Shown here piece by piece: positions 32,306 through 39,725 of a DNA stretch of 39,725 nucleotides. Source of the stretch: Pseudomonadota bacterium (lineage in GTDB: Bacteria > Pseudomonadota > Alphaproteobacteria > UBA1280 > JAAZVW01); contig JAAZVW010000011.1 of NCBI GenBank assembly GCA_018623135.1, forward strand, positions 1 to 39,725, given 5' to 3'. Made by a program: the position numbers and the translations under genes. How positions within the stretch are numbered: the stretch's first letter is position 1; the number at the start of each line of letters is the position of its first letter. Below the pieces are notes generated by a model that did not search any database, had not been told where the DNA came from, and worked only from the letters and a program-made list of their open reading frames with translations.

Positions 32306-32389
32306 TTTAAAACTCTTTCTATCTTTTTTCTAAGGAATGTGCTAATAATAGCTTAATTCAACAAATTTGCAACAGGGGTATTTTCTCTC

Positions 32390-33766
32390 GTGACTATGGT
32401 TTTTAAAGATACAATTTGTGCGCTTGCAACAGCGCCACTTCCGGCAGGTGTCGGGATTATTCGTTTGTCTGGTAAGGCAGCAAAATCAGCGGTAGAAAAA
32501 CTGGCACCTAGTTTTAAAGATGTGCCAACACGTAAATTACATTACACAGAAATTAAGCATAACAGCATAGCGTTAGACCAAGTTCTTTTAAGCTACTTTA
32601 AAGCACCAAACTCTTTTACAGGGGAAGATGTTGTTGAGATTCATTGCCATGGGGGTAAAGCGGTTATTCAATCCATTATGAATGCGCTGCTTGAACAAGA
32701 AAATATTCGCCCAGCAGAAGCAGGTGAATTTAGCCGCCGTGCTTTTTTAAATGGTAAAATGGATTTAACAGAAGCAGAAGGACTTGCCGATTTAATTGAT
32801 GCAGAAACAGAAGAACAACGTCGCCAAGCATTAAATCAACTTGGCGGGCAGCTTGGTCGTACTTTTGAATCTTGGCGAGAGCAAACAATGCTGATGCTTG
32901 CTCATGTAGAAGCTGCTATCGATTTTCCGGATGAAGAGCTAGATGTTCTGGAAGACGCAGGCCTTAAAGAAAAACTCTTTACCCTTAAACAGAATCTAGA
33001 AAATTCTATAGCCCAAGATATTGGTGAACGTATTCGTGATGGTTTTAACGTTGTTATTGTAGGTAAACCTAACGCAGGTAAATCTACGTTAACAAATTTA
33101 CTTTCGGGTAAAGACACAGCTATTGTCAGCCCTATTGCAGGTACAACACGTGATATTGTAGAAGCGCACTTAAATATTGGGGGCTTTCCGATTGTGCTTT
33201 CAGATACTGCGGGCTTGCGCCAATCAGAAGATGTTATTGAGCAAGAGGGTGTTAAGCGTGCGCTTAAACGCGCAGAACAGGGTGATCTGGTTATTTTGGT
33301 GGTAGATGCAGATGATTTCCCTATGTTAGATCAAGAAGGGGCTGATAAGCTCAGGAAAGAGCGTAGCCTTGTTATTGTTTCTAAAGTAGATCAGCATCAA
33401 AAAAACATTCCAGCAACAGTGGATGTAAATGGGGTTACTTACCCGGTGCTTGCTGTAAACCTAGCAGATGAATCTAATACAGCACCGGTTATTGATGCTC
33501 TTAAAGGGCTTATAGATAAGGCTTATGCAAAATCAACAGAAGCAGCGCTATTAACACGAGAACGACATAAAAGTGCGGCTCAGCAAGCTCTGCAAAACCT
33601 AAATCGTGCCATAGAGCTTTACGAAAAGGGGCATACAATGTCGGTTTCTGAGCTTTTAGCACAGGATTTAAGAGATGTTGCCCATGCCATAGGTACTGTT
33701 ACAGGGCGCACCGATACGGAAGATGTGTTGGATCTTGTGTTTTCAACATTCTGCATTGGTAAATAA
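32390..33766 (+). CDS. mnmE: tRNA modification GTPase MnmE (TrmE)
   Basis: GTPase partner of MnmG in wobble U34 modification of tRNA. It has 458 residues from GTG 32390, or 456 from ATG 32396. AGGGG is 11 bases before the GTG and 17 before the ATG, while the family start KDTICALATAPLPAGVGIIRLSG fits either. The N-terminal folate-binding domain shows SFTGEDVVEIHCHGG. The helical domain follows, with the inserted G domain at about 215-375: GKPNAGKST (G1), IAGTTRD (G2), DTAGLR (G3) and a VSKVD-type G4. The C-terminal FCIGK carries the cysteine typical of MnmE. It stands alone, with mutM divergent and an orphan gene downstream. Confidence 0.97.
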   Translation: MTMVFKDTICALATAPLPAGVGIIRLSGKAAKSAVEKLAPSFKDVPTRKLHYTEIKHNSIALDQVLLSYFKAPNSFTGEDVVEIHCHGGKAVIQSIMNALLEQENIRPAEAGEFSRRAFLNGKMDLTEAEGLADLIDAETEEQRRQALNQLGGQLGRTFESWREQTMLMLAHVEAAIDFPDEELDVLEDAGLKEKLFTLKQNLENSIAQDIGERIRDGFNVVIVGKPNAGKSTLTNLLSGKDTAIVSPIAGTTRDIVEAHLNIGGFPIVLSDTAGLRQSEDVIEQEGVKRALKRAEQGDLVILVVDADDFPMLDQEGADKLRKERSLVIVSKVDQHQKNIPATVDVNGVTYPVLAVNLADESNTAPVIDALKGLIDKAYAKSTEAALLTRERHKSAAQQALQNLNRAIELYEKGHTMSVSELLAQDLRDVAHAIGTVTGRTDTEDVLDLVFSTFCIGK

Positions 33767-33802
33767 TCTGTTAAAAAATTAAAAATTCTGTCAGTTTTTT
33801 AG

Positions 33803-33863
33803 GTTACCCTTATTTCTGTCCTTTACTATAAATATAAGTGAAGCGACGAACGAATAAGGGTAA
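33803..33863 (+). promoter_or_regulatory. Perfect 11-base inverted repeat covering the orphan gene's ribosome site
   Basis: TTACCCTTATT (33803-33813) is the exact reverse complement of AATAAGGGTAA (33853-33863). The right arm contains AAGGG, the ribosome site of the gene starting at 33868. In RNA the arms would hide that site. In DNA they could be an operator, as the left arm falls where a -35 would lie for the TATAAA at 33826. Confidence 0.55.
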
Positions 33864-33867
33864 TTTT

Positions 33868-34815
33868 ATGAGTAAAACAGCTGAAAAACAGCAAGATTCT
33901 GTTAAAGATTTCTTTTCCGAAGGTGCCTATGCGACCTATCCACTCGATAAGGAAGGTCAAAAATCAGGCCTTACACTTGTGCTTAAACATCAACAACTAG
34001 ATGACAAATCTCATGTTGTTGCAGAAGTAAAATCAGCAGGAGAGATGAGAAAATTTACAGCAGAGCAAAAAGAAAAAGGCGTTTTGCCTCTGCGTGTTCA
34101 GGCCAAAGATGTTGTGCATTTTATGGAACAACGTAATGGTATAGAATTTGCTGTTGAAACGAATAAAGGCCTGCAAAAAGATAATTACGAATCAGGTAAA
34201 GTCTTTGAAAAAGATCATCAACCCACAACAGGGCTTATGGGTAAGTTTGAGTATGATAAAGAGATGCCTTTTATTAAAAAAGCCGTTGGTGTTGAATATG
34301 GTGTAGATGCAGAAAAAGGCGTTTACGAAATTACAAGACTAGAACCAACAGTAGAATATGATGCTGAAAACCACCGTATTGGTGAAAAGCGCGCCCTAGA
34401 AAATGTTGATAATTTTAAAATTAAAGTAGAGCAAACGCACAAAGAGAAATCTTTTTCAGACCTCACTCTTGAAGACTTAGAAGTGCAAGGGCTAGCGCCA
34501 ACAGAAGGCACACTTAAACAGCAGGTTCATAATATGACAATGGAAGATGCTGAAAAGCTTTATAAAAATAACCCTGACCTTCAAAAAAGAATAGTTGATC
34601 AATCTAAAGCACTTGTTGGTAATATGGCGCAAGAACAGGGCATTAAGATAGGTAATTCACGCGTTGTCTCTGACCCTGAATTTGTAAAAGCAGCACTTTC
34701 ATTACAAGAAGAGCGTGAAATTTTACGAGAACAGCAAAGAGAAGCTGAAAAAACACCTGAGCCAGAACAAGCAAAAGATCGCGACGTAAGTATGGCGCTT
34801 GGGTATATAGATTAA
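33868..34815 (+). CDS. Orphan charged protein of unknown function, 315 residues
   Basis: I do not recognise this protein. It is hydrophilic throughout, rich in Glu, Lys, Gln and Asp, with no signal peptide or membrane segment, so it is probably cytoplasmic. Visible parts are a head with FFSEGAYATYPLDKEGQKSG (about 14-33), a beta-type middle with several short strands (about 30-175), and a helical end (about 245-300) with NPDLQKRIVDQSKALVGNM and a charged EEREILREQQREAEKT stretch. I start it at ATG 33868 with AAGGG seven bases ahead; an in-frame GTG at 33838 would add ten residues without a ribosome site. It interrupts the conserved housekeeping block between mnmE and coaE. Codon use is like the neighbours, so recent transfer is not evident. 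Confidence 0.78.
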   Translation: MSKTAEKQQDSVKDFFSEGAYATYPLDKEGQKSGLTLVLKHQQLDDKSHVVAEVKSAGEMRKFTAEQKEKGVLPLRVQAKDVVHFMEQRNGIEFAVETNKGLQKDNYESGKVFEKDHQPTTGLMGKFEYDKEMPFIKKAVGVEYGVDAEKGVYEITRLEPTVEYDAENHRIGEKRALENVDNFKIKVEQTHKEKSFSDLTLEDLEVQGLAPTEGTLKQQVHNMTMEDAEKLYKNNPDLQKRIVDQSKALVGNMAQEQGIKIGNSRVVSDPEFVKAALSLQEEREILREQQREAEKTPEPEQAKDRDVSMALGYID

Positions 34816-34842
34816 TATTTTTATAAGAGAATATTTTATCTG

Positions 34843-35433
34843 TTAAAGAACAAGGGAGACGATGCTTTGCACGTCTTCTTTTGTTTCTTTAGGGCTTTTA
34901 TCTGTATCAATAAGGTGGTTTGATTTGCTAATAAGCTCTTCTAGGGTTAATCGACGCGCATTAACTAAAGCCCATTTTCCCTCTGTCATACCATCACGTT
35001 CAAACGCTCGTTTTTTGCGGTCGGCTTCGTTGCATAAACAAAGCATGACAGAATCACAAAGCACATCTGCACCTGTTTCAAACATTAAAGGTACTTCTAG
35101 CACAGCAAGTTTGTAGCCACGGTTCTTTGCTTCTTGTATGTATTCTTTCATACGGCTACGTACACCAGGATGAAAAACAGATTCCAAAAAGTCTAGAAAA
35201 TCAGGTGTTTCAGCGGCAATCTCTGCAAGCTTTTTACGGCTGAGAGAACCATCATCATTTAAAACAGAATCGCCTAATCGAGCAACAATCTGCTGTGTTT
35301 GCTCGGTATCTTTTTGTTGTAATTCATATACAATATCGTCGGCGTTAATTACGTAAGCGCCAAAGCTTTTTATCATTTTACCAACAGTGGTTTTACCACT
35401 TGCCATTAAACCTGTTAAACCTAAAACGTACAT
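34843..35433 (-). CDS. coaE: Dephospho-CoA kinase
   Basis: Catalyses the last step of coenzyme A synthesis, phosphorylating the ribose 3'-OH of dephospho-CoA. It has 196 residues. The P-loop reads GLMASGKTT at 8-16 (most homologues have G-S-x-G-S-G-K-S). INADDIVYELQ at about 34-44 holds the conserved acidic pair, with FLDFLESVFHPGVR and VLEVPLMFETG further on. GGAG lies nine bases before the ATG. It is the last gene of a minus-strand run maf-coaE, with 15 bases after the maf stop. The maf-coaE pair near the origin is standard in alphaproteobacteria, where dnaQ often follows; here the next gene is the convergent orphan instead. Confidence 0.96.
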   Translation of the reverse strand: MYVLGLTGLMASGKTTVGKMIKSFGAYVINADDIVYELQQKDTEQTQQIVARLGDSVLNDDGSLSRKKLAEIAAETPDFLDFLESVFHPGVRSRMKEYIQEAKNRGYKLAVLEVPLMFETGADVLCDSVMLCLCNEADRKKRAFERDGMTEGKWALVNARRLTLEELISKSNHLIDTDKSPKETKEDVQSIVSLVL

Positions 35434-35448
35434 AGGGCTCGTCTCCAG

Positions 35449-36057
35449 TTAGTAACTTAAAGTACCTAAGTCTCTTAGCTTAGCTGAAAGGGGTAAAATA
35501 GGCACGCCACATATACTAAAATGACAGCCTTCTATTTTATCAAATAAATGAATGCCTTGAGATTCATAAGTAAAAGACGCGCATGTCGTAAGTGCATGGG
35601 GGTCTTGGTCTATATAAGCGCGAATCTCTTCATCTGATAAATGACGAAGTTTGAATTTAGGCTGATCTACAGTAGACCAAACTTCTTGCCCCTGATGAAA
35701 AATGCAAATACCCGTATTCAGAACCGCATTCTTGCCAGCCATAAATTTAATGTTTTCAAAGGCCTCATCTTTATCTTTTGGCTTATCAAAAGTCTTGCCA
35801 TCACAAAAACAAGTTTGGTCACCTGCAATCACATAAGCTTCTGGGTGGGCGGTGCTCACAGTTAAAGCTTTTGCTTTGGTTAGGCTAAGTGCCAATTCTT
35901 TTGCTGATATTTTAGGGTTTTCATGCCTTAAATCGGCTTTAAGAGCCTCTTCATCTAGCAAGGGTTCTGCAAGTTCTGCATCAATGCCGACCTGGTTAAA
36001 AATTTGTTGGCGCCATTTGGAGGTGGATGCCAGAATAACAGGTTCAGAAAGCTTCAT
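35449..36057 (-). CDS. maf: Maf/YceF-like nucleoside triphosphate pyrophosphatase
   Basis: Hydrolyses non-canonical or modified nucleoside triphosphates to monophosphates. The 202-residue protein starts KLSEPVILASTSKWRQQIF, a variant of the family's LILASxSPRR phosphate-binding loop in which Lys-Trp-Arg replaces Ser-Pro-Arg. The active-site acid lies in YVIAGDQTCFCDG, and KPKDKDEAFENIKFMAGK is the usual following helix. The end EGCHFSICGVPILPLSAKLRDLG resembles the second Maf of alphaproteobacteria, which sits beside coaE as here. GGAG is seven bases ahead of ATG. The nucleotide preferred cannot be read from sequence. Confidence 0.92.
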   Translation of the reverse strand: MKLSEPVILASTSKWRQQIFNQVGIDAELAEPLLDEEALKADLRHENPKISAKELALSLTKAKALTVSTAHPEAYVIAGDQTCFCDGKTFDKPKDKDEAFENIKFMAGKNAVLNTGICIFHQGQEVWSTVDQPKFKLRHLSDEEIRAYIDQDPHALTTCASFTYESQGIHLFDKIEGCHFSICGVPILPLSAKLRDLGTLSY

Positions 36058-36072
36058 AATAATACTCCAGCA

Positions 36073-36549
36073 TTATTTCTTTATTTCAGGGATTTCAAGC
36101 ATATGCAAACGCCCTTTAGCAACCCAGCCTCTCAAATCTGTAAGCATAATTTGGCATTGCCCTAAATCGCAAACGCCAAGTTTACCAACAACCCCTTGTT
36201 CTAGGCGGGCAATAGGTTTAAGACCCTTATTGTCTTTATATAAAACAGCAGGCAAGCCTTCATTAATACTTACGTATCTTGTGCGTGAAACAAGGTTTTT
36301 GTGTACCCAACCTTCTTCACCTTCCATGTCTCTTATTTCATACCAGTTTTGGTATTTGCGCATAATTAAAATAGGTACTTCTTTTTTCTTATACACCCAT
36401 AAAATAGGGTAGCGTAAACCAGGGCCTGTGCGCACGTTGGTTTCGTTAGATTTTAAAGAGGCATAAAAAGGAATCCTCTTTTGTGTTTGCGCAAAAGAAG
36501 TTCCCGAAATAAGCGTTAATAAGCAGAATATAATTAATTTTTTCATCAT
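36073..36549 (-). CDS. Exported SH3-like domain protein
   Basis: The 158-residue protein has a signal peptide (MMKKLIIFCLLTLISGTSFA, cleaved about residue 20) and two bacterial SH3-like units. The first is obvious: SNETNVRTGPGLRYPILWVYKKKEVPILIMRKYQNWYEIRD followed by GEEGWVHKNLVS (about 33-85). The second, more divergent, runs about 95-150 and ends in LRGWVAKGRLHML. Such periplasmic SH3-like proteins usually bind peptidoglycan or partner proteins; the ligand is unknown. ATG 36549 and 36546 are both possible starts. It lies 15 bases upstream of maf and 37 downstream of comM on the same strand, so it is likely part of that run. Confidence 0.88.
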   Translation of the reverse strand: MMKKLIIFCLLTLISGTSFAQTQKRIPFYASLKSNETNVRTGPGLRYPILWVYKKKEVPILIMRKYQNWYEIRDMEGEEGWVHKNLVSRTRYVSINEGLPAVLYKDNKGLKPIARLEQGVVGKLGVCDLGQCQIMLTDLRGWVAKGRLHMLEIPEIKK

Positions 36550-36586
36550 TCAAAGTATACCCAAAAGCCTTCCGTAAATAAAGCTT

Positions 36587-38095
36587 TTATCCTTTATATG
36601 GTTGGTAACGGTAAGAAAGAGCTTCTGCAATGTGTTGAGGTAAAATAGTGCCAGAAGCATCTAAATCCGCAATGCTTCGTGCTAGTCGCAAGGTTCTAAA
36701 ATACCCTCTACCAGAAAGATGAAACTTCTCAATAGCACGTTTCATCATATCTTCCCCTTTAGGGCAAAGTTGTGTGTGTTGTTGCAGTAGGTCATCAGGT
36801 GCTGCGGCGTTACAACTTGCTTTGCCCTTGTAACGGGCTTCTTGTAAAGCGCGCGCTTTTAAAACGCGCTGTAAAATTTCTGCTGAGCTTTCTGATTTTT
36901 CTTGTGATGTGAGTTCCTGTGCACAAAGCACAGGTAGCTCAATATATAAGTCCATTCTATCTAATAAGGGGCCAGAAATTTTGGCACGATACTTTTGTAT
37001 TTGCTGTGGTGTACTTGTGCAAGGAATATGTGGATGCCCTAAATAACCACAAGGCGAAGGGTTCATTGCCGCAATAAGCTGGAACCTTGCAGGGTACTGA
37101 ACATGTGCATTTGCACGTGCAACGGTAATATGGCCTGTTTCTATGGGTTGGCGGAGTGTTTCTAACACCTGTCGCTGAAATTCTGGTAATTCATCTAAAA
37201 AGAGCACGCCATTATGTGCCAGAGACATCTCCCCTGGCTTGGCTTTGTGCCCCCCGCCAGACATAGCCACATGGCTGGTACTATGGTGCGGTTCTCTAAA
37301 GGGGCGTTGTTTCACTAAACCTTCCTTACCCAATAAGCCAGAAACCGAATAAAGCATTGTCGCTTCTAAAGCTTCTTTACTATTAAGCGGTGGTAAAATA
37401 CTTGGTATTCGTTTTGCAATCATAGATTTACCGGCACCGGGTGGTCCGCACATAAGCATATTATGACCACCGGCCGCAGCAATTTCTGCCGCACGCCTTG
37501 CTTGTTTCTGGCCTTTGACATCGGCAAAATCTAATCTGTTACTAGAGTCTTCTTCTATGAGTGTAGCTGCTTCAGGAGTAAGGGCGCTATCGCCTTTAAA
37601 ATGACCCATCAGTGTTTTTAAATCGGTAACACCAAAAGCCTGTATATCTGCCCAAGCGGCCTCTTTCGCATTGGCTTTAGGGCAAAAAATACTTTTAAGA
37701 CCATGTGTATGCGCCGCAATAGAAGCTGGTAGTACGCCTGCTGTTGGTGTTAAACAACCGTCTAAAGAAAGCTCCCCCATAAAAAGAGCATCCTGTAATA
37801 CCGATTCAGGCACCGCGCCTAAAGCAGATAAAATCCCCACGGCAATCGGTAAGTCATAATGGCTACCAACCTTGGCTAAATCAGCAGGAGCAAGGTTAAC
37901 GGTAATGCGCTTGGCAGGTAATGAAAACCCCAGTGAAGAAAAAGCAGCACGAATACGTTCTTTAGATTCACGTACAGCACCATCAGGTAATCCAACAATA
38001 TTAAAAGCGACAAGGCCTGTACCTATATGAATTTGCACATCTACAATTTGCCCGTCGATACCACAAAGAGCGATTGTTTTAACTGATGTTGCCAT
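36587..38095 (-). CDS. comM: ComM/YifB-type AAA+ ATPase (magnesium chelatase-like)
   Basis: Hexameric helicase that drives branch migration during natural transformation in Vibrio and others; it is also present in many species not known to be competent. The 502-residue protein has an N-terminal Lon-protease-like fold (about 1-170) with VGLPDGAVRESKERIRAAF and ITVNLAPADLAKVGSHYDLP. The AAA+ module follows with Walker A MCGPPGAGKSM near 214-224, Walker B GVLFLDELPEF near 293-303, and AAMNPSPCGYLGH. The C-terminal helical domain has LSGRGYFRTLRLARSIADL. The gene is complete. Its ribosome site AAGGAG is the 3' arm of a hairpin followed by seven T, so translation control or a terminator for the upstream gene is possible. 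Confidence 0.95.
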   Translation of the reverse strand: MATSVKTIALCGIDGQIVDVQIHIGTGLVAFNIVGLPDGAVRESKERIRAAFSSLGFSLPAKRITVNLAPADLAKVGSHYDLPIAVGILSALGAVPESVLQDALFMGELSLDGCLTPTAGVLPASIAAHTHGLKSIFCPKANAKEAAWADIQAFGVTDLKTLMGHFKGDSALTPEAATLIEEDSSNRLDFADVKGQKQARRAAEIAAAGGHNMLMCGPPGAGKSMIAKRIPSILPPLNSKEALEATMLYSVSGLLGKEGLVKQRPFREPHHSTSHVAMSGGGHKAKPGEMSLAHNGVLFLDELPEFQRQVLETLRQPIETGHITVARANAHVQYPARFQLIAAMNPSPCGYLGHPHIPCTSTPQQIQKYRAKISGPLLDRMDLYIELPVLCAQELTSQEKSESSAEILQRVLKARALQEARYKGKASCNAAAPDDLLQQHTQLCPKGEDMMKRAIEKFHLSGRGYFRTLRLARSIADLDASGTILPQHIAEALSYRYQPYKG

Positions 38096-38130
38096 AAAAA
38101 AACTCCTTCAAAAAATAATTCTAAAGGAGT
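38096..38130 (-). promoter_or_regulatory. Hairpin containing the comM ribosome-binding site
   Basis: On the minus strand ACTCCTTTAGAA pairs with TTTTGAAGGAGT (38102-38130) over 12 pairs, two of them G-U, with a five-base loop. AAGGAG, the comM ribosome site, is in the 3' arm. Seven T follow and then the ATG. It has the form of an intrinsic terminator as well as of an initiation-blocking hairpin. Confidence 0.5.
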
Positions 38131-38165
38131 ATATCTTAAATTGTTTTGTAAATAAACAACTAAAC

Positions 38166-38774
38166 CTAAGGCTGTATAATAAGTATTTTAACGTTGTTCA
38201 TAATTTCACCAGTTGATTTGAGATGAATATTATAAGTTTCACCAGCTTTCATATATGTTTGTCCAACAAGTTGAAAGCTACGAGAGCCCACATGTTTGCC
38301 AATAATATTTTGCCCCATACTATCAAGTAATTGACCATTTACATAAAGAGCTTGCGCTTGGTTGCCAGAAACCAGACCAAAAATAGAACCTTTTGCAATA
38401 AGTGTTGCAATACCGGTCTTTTTAGCTTTGTAAGGCTGTTTGGCATTTTTGGTCGCATTTATAGCGTTAGATGCTGTGTAGTAAGGCTTGTCTTGCTCTA
38501 AGGCAAATATACGAGATTCAAAATTTTTAAGCTTAGGATATTTTAAGCTATTAATATTTTGGTTTACTTCTATAAGAGCTTCTGTTTTGGCTTCTTCTTT
38601 AAGAACTTGCATGGCTTTGCGTAAGCTATCAATACTTTTGCTGAGTTGCTCAACCTGTAAAGAAAGCGCAGAATTTTTTGCCTGTTCCATCGTAGAAGTG
38701 CCCGATGTTTCGGTCTGGGCATGTGCACCCAGACTTAACATCAAACCTAATATTAAAAAGCTTAATAAGCGCAT
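38166..38774 (-). CDS. Exported coiled-coil protein of unknown function
   Basis: The 202-residue protein has a Sec signal peptide MRLLSFLILGLMLSLGAHAQ (about 1-19), a helical and probably coiled-coil section at about 30-70 (LSLQVEQLSKSIDSLRKAM), a spacer with many Lys, Ala and Asn (to about 118), and a C-terminal beta-rich part (about 120-200) with GQLLDSMGQNIIGKHVGSRS and a final NNVKILIIQP. This layout is reminiscent of small periplasmic secretion- or pilus-assembly accessory proteins, but I cannot assign a family. Its ATG is two bases after the gyrB stop, suggesting translational coupling, which is an unusual partner for gyrB. Confidence 0.72.
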   Translation of the reverse strand: MRLLSFLILGLMLSLGAHAQTETSGTSTMEQAKNSALSLQVEQLSKSIDSLRKAMQVLKEEAKTEALIEVNQNINSLKYPKLKNFESRIFALEQDKPYYTASNAINATKNAKQPYKAKKTGIATLIAKGSIFGLVSGNQAQALYVNGQLLDSMGQNIIGKHVGSRSFQLVGQTYMKAGETYNIHLKSTGEIMNNVKILIIQP

Positions 38775-38776
38775 GA

Positions 38777-39725
38777 TTAAATATCCAAATTACGTACGTT
38801 CAGAGCGTTTTTCTGGATGAAATCACGACGTGGGTCAACCACATCACCCATCAGTGTAGAGAAGATAGAATCTGCTTTCATTGCATCTTCCACACGTACT
38901 TGTAGCATTAAGCGGTTATCAGGGTTTAGTGTTGTTTCCCATAGCTGTTCAGGGTTCATTTCACCCAAACCTTTATAGCGCTGAATCTTAATACCATGGC
39001 GACCTTCTTCCATTACTGCATTTAAAATAGCGCGTGGAGAAGTGGCATCTGTTTCTACATGCCCTGCCTTAAATCGACCTTGGCCAATAAGCTCAATAAG
39101 ATCTTCTTTCATATTCATAAGGTCATTAAATGCCTGATGAGAGAAGAAAGAAAGAGAAACTTTAACATCTTCTTTTAAGCCACCAACAGTACGTGTAATA
39201 ACACCGTAATGCTTGCCTTCAGCATTTTCATCTGGGCGTACAGTGGCATTCCAACGCTCAATTTCTTCTAGGCCTTCATTCATAAAGCTGGCAACTTTTT
39301 CAATAAGTACAGAGGTTTGGTCTGCACTTTCAAAAGTTTCACGGCTAATGTTTGCTTTAAGAGAGGCATTTATAATGTTCTCATCAATTTGGCCATATAG
39401 CTCATCGTATAGTTTTGTTGCGCGTTGGCAAATTTTATAAGTGTTTTCTAAATCTGCACCAATGCGAGATTCGCCACTTTCTAAGCTCAGTACAGCATCT
39501 TTTAAGCCTGTGCCAGATAAGTAGTTTTGTAGTTCTTCATCATTGAGTAGATAAATTTCTGATTTACCTTTAGCCACTTTATAAAGCGGTGGCTGGGCAA
39601 TGTATAAGTAGCCTTTTTCAATAATTTCAGGCATATGACGGAAGAAGAACGTTAAAATAAGCGTACGAATATGAGAACCATCGACGTCGGCGTCGGTCAT
39701 GATTACAATCTTATGGTAACGCAGT
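38777..39725 (-). CDS. gyrB: DNA gyrase subunit B, C-terminal part (runs off the right edge)
   Basis: ATPase subunit of the type II topoisomerase that introduces negative supercoils. The visible 316 codons begin inside the TOPRIM domain, [21 protein letters not shown], which holds the metal-binding Asp triad [23 protein letters not shown] follows, and the C terminus has [20 protein letters not shown] and [19 protein letters not shown], both typical of GyrB rather than ParE. An insertion-like stretch of about 150 residues lies between, as in proteobacterial GyrB. The frame is open to the right edge, so the gene continues there. In many bacteria dnaA, dnaN and recF precede gyrB; whether they do here is outside the window. 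Confidence 0.97.
   Translation of the reverse strand, partial: LRYHKIVIMTDADVDGSHIRTLILTFFFRHMPEIIEKGYLYIAQPPLYKVAKGKSEIYLLNDEELQNYLSGTGLKDAVLSLESGESRIGADLENTYKICQRATKLYDELYGQIDENIINASLKANISRETFESADQTSVLIEKVASFMNEGLEEIERWNATVRPDENAEGKHYGVITRTVGGLKEDVKVSLSFFSHQAFNDLMNMKEDLIELIGQGRFKAGHVETDATSPRAILNAVMEEGRHGIKIQRYKGLGEMNPEQLWETTLNPDNRLMLQVRVEDAMKADSIFSTLMGDVVDPRRDFIQKNALNVRNLDI

Noticed and set aside
34814-34835. AATATT/AATATT repeat between the orphan gene and coaE
   Set aside because: Six A-T pairs with a ten-base loop is too unstable for a terminator call.
36277-36292. parS-like TCTTGTGCGTGAAACA in the SH3-like gene
   Set aside because: The right half fits, but the central CACGTG core is broken (TGCGTG).
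37109-37124. Third parS-like site in comM (ATTTGCACGTGCAACG)
   Set aside because: The CACGTG core and adjacent bases fit, but three outer positions differ, and the bases encode a conserved Ala-Arg-Ala stretch of ComM, so chance explains it.

Overview
The window is a stretch of bacterial chromosome, moderately AT-rich, that I read as the replication-origin region of an alphaproteobacterium. The evidence is gene content and order: the mnmG-rsmG-parA-parB module, a DUF3576-type lipoprotein directly ahead of leuS, a Tim44-like protein, HemJ, MltA and Smr-domain proteins, a Mic60-like gene between heme genes and hemY, hemE beside a cluster of DnaA boxes, and gyrB at the right edge. A genus cannot be named from this. 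The outer-membrane porin, the DUF3576 lipoprotein and the lytic transglycosylase show a Gram-negative envelope.

Layout. (1) 1-3.6 kb, minus strand: 5' part of leuS, the lipoprotein, and a trimeric-type porin. (2) 3.7-8.7 kb: yggS (plus strand), then parB, parA, rsmG and mnmG on the minus strand, with two good parS sites at 6031 and 6213. (3) 8.9-14.4 kb, minus strand: a patatin-like phospholipase, a gene-free and extremely AT-rich kilobase, a HIT protein, polA and hemJ. (4) 14.5-15.4 kb: the Tim44-like gene and then about 360 bases with five DnaA-box-like sites and an AT-rich tract, the likely oriC. (5) 15.4-25.2 kb, plus strand: hemE, mltA, hemC, hemD, hemB, a Mic60-like gene, hemY, an Smr gene, then rho with its own promoter and a strong terminator. 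(6) 25.3-33.8 kb, mixed strands: a BI-1 family membrane protein, a DEDDh exonuclease, tsaD-gpsA with a Cys-motif exported protein, alanine dehydrogenase, an unknown gene, mutM and mnmE. (7) 33.8-39.7 kb: an orphan 315-residue protein, then on the minus strand gyrB (partial), an exported coiled-coil protein, comM, an SH3-like exported protein, maf and coaE.

How it fits together. All genes from 14.5 kb leftward to 4.3 kb read leftward and all genes from 15.4 to 25.2 kb read rightward, so both sets point away from the 15.1-15.4 kb site, as expected around an origin. ParA/ParB and parS lie about 9 kb from it, the distance expected for an origin-proximal centromere. Five heme genes (hemJ, hemE, hemC, hemD, hemB) surround the origin. 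No mobile element, CRISPR array, rRNA or tRNA gene was seen. I found no clear new multi-gene system. The best leads are the origin itself, the AT-rich kilobase with a recurring hexamer, Rho with a disordered N-terminal extension, an orphan gene whose ribosome-binding site is one arm of a perfect inverted repeat, and a Zn-type HemB.
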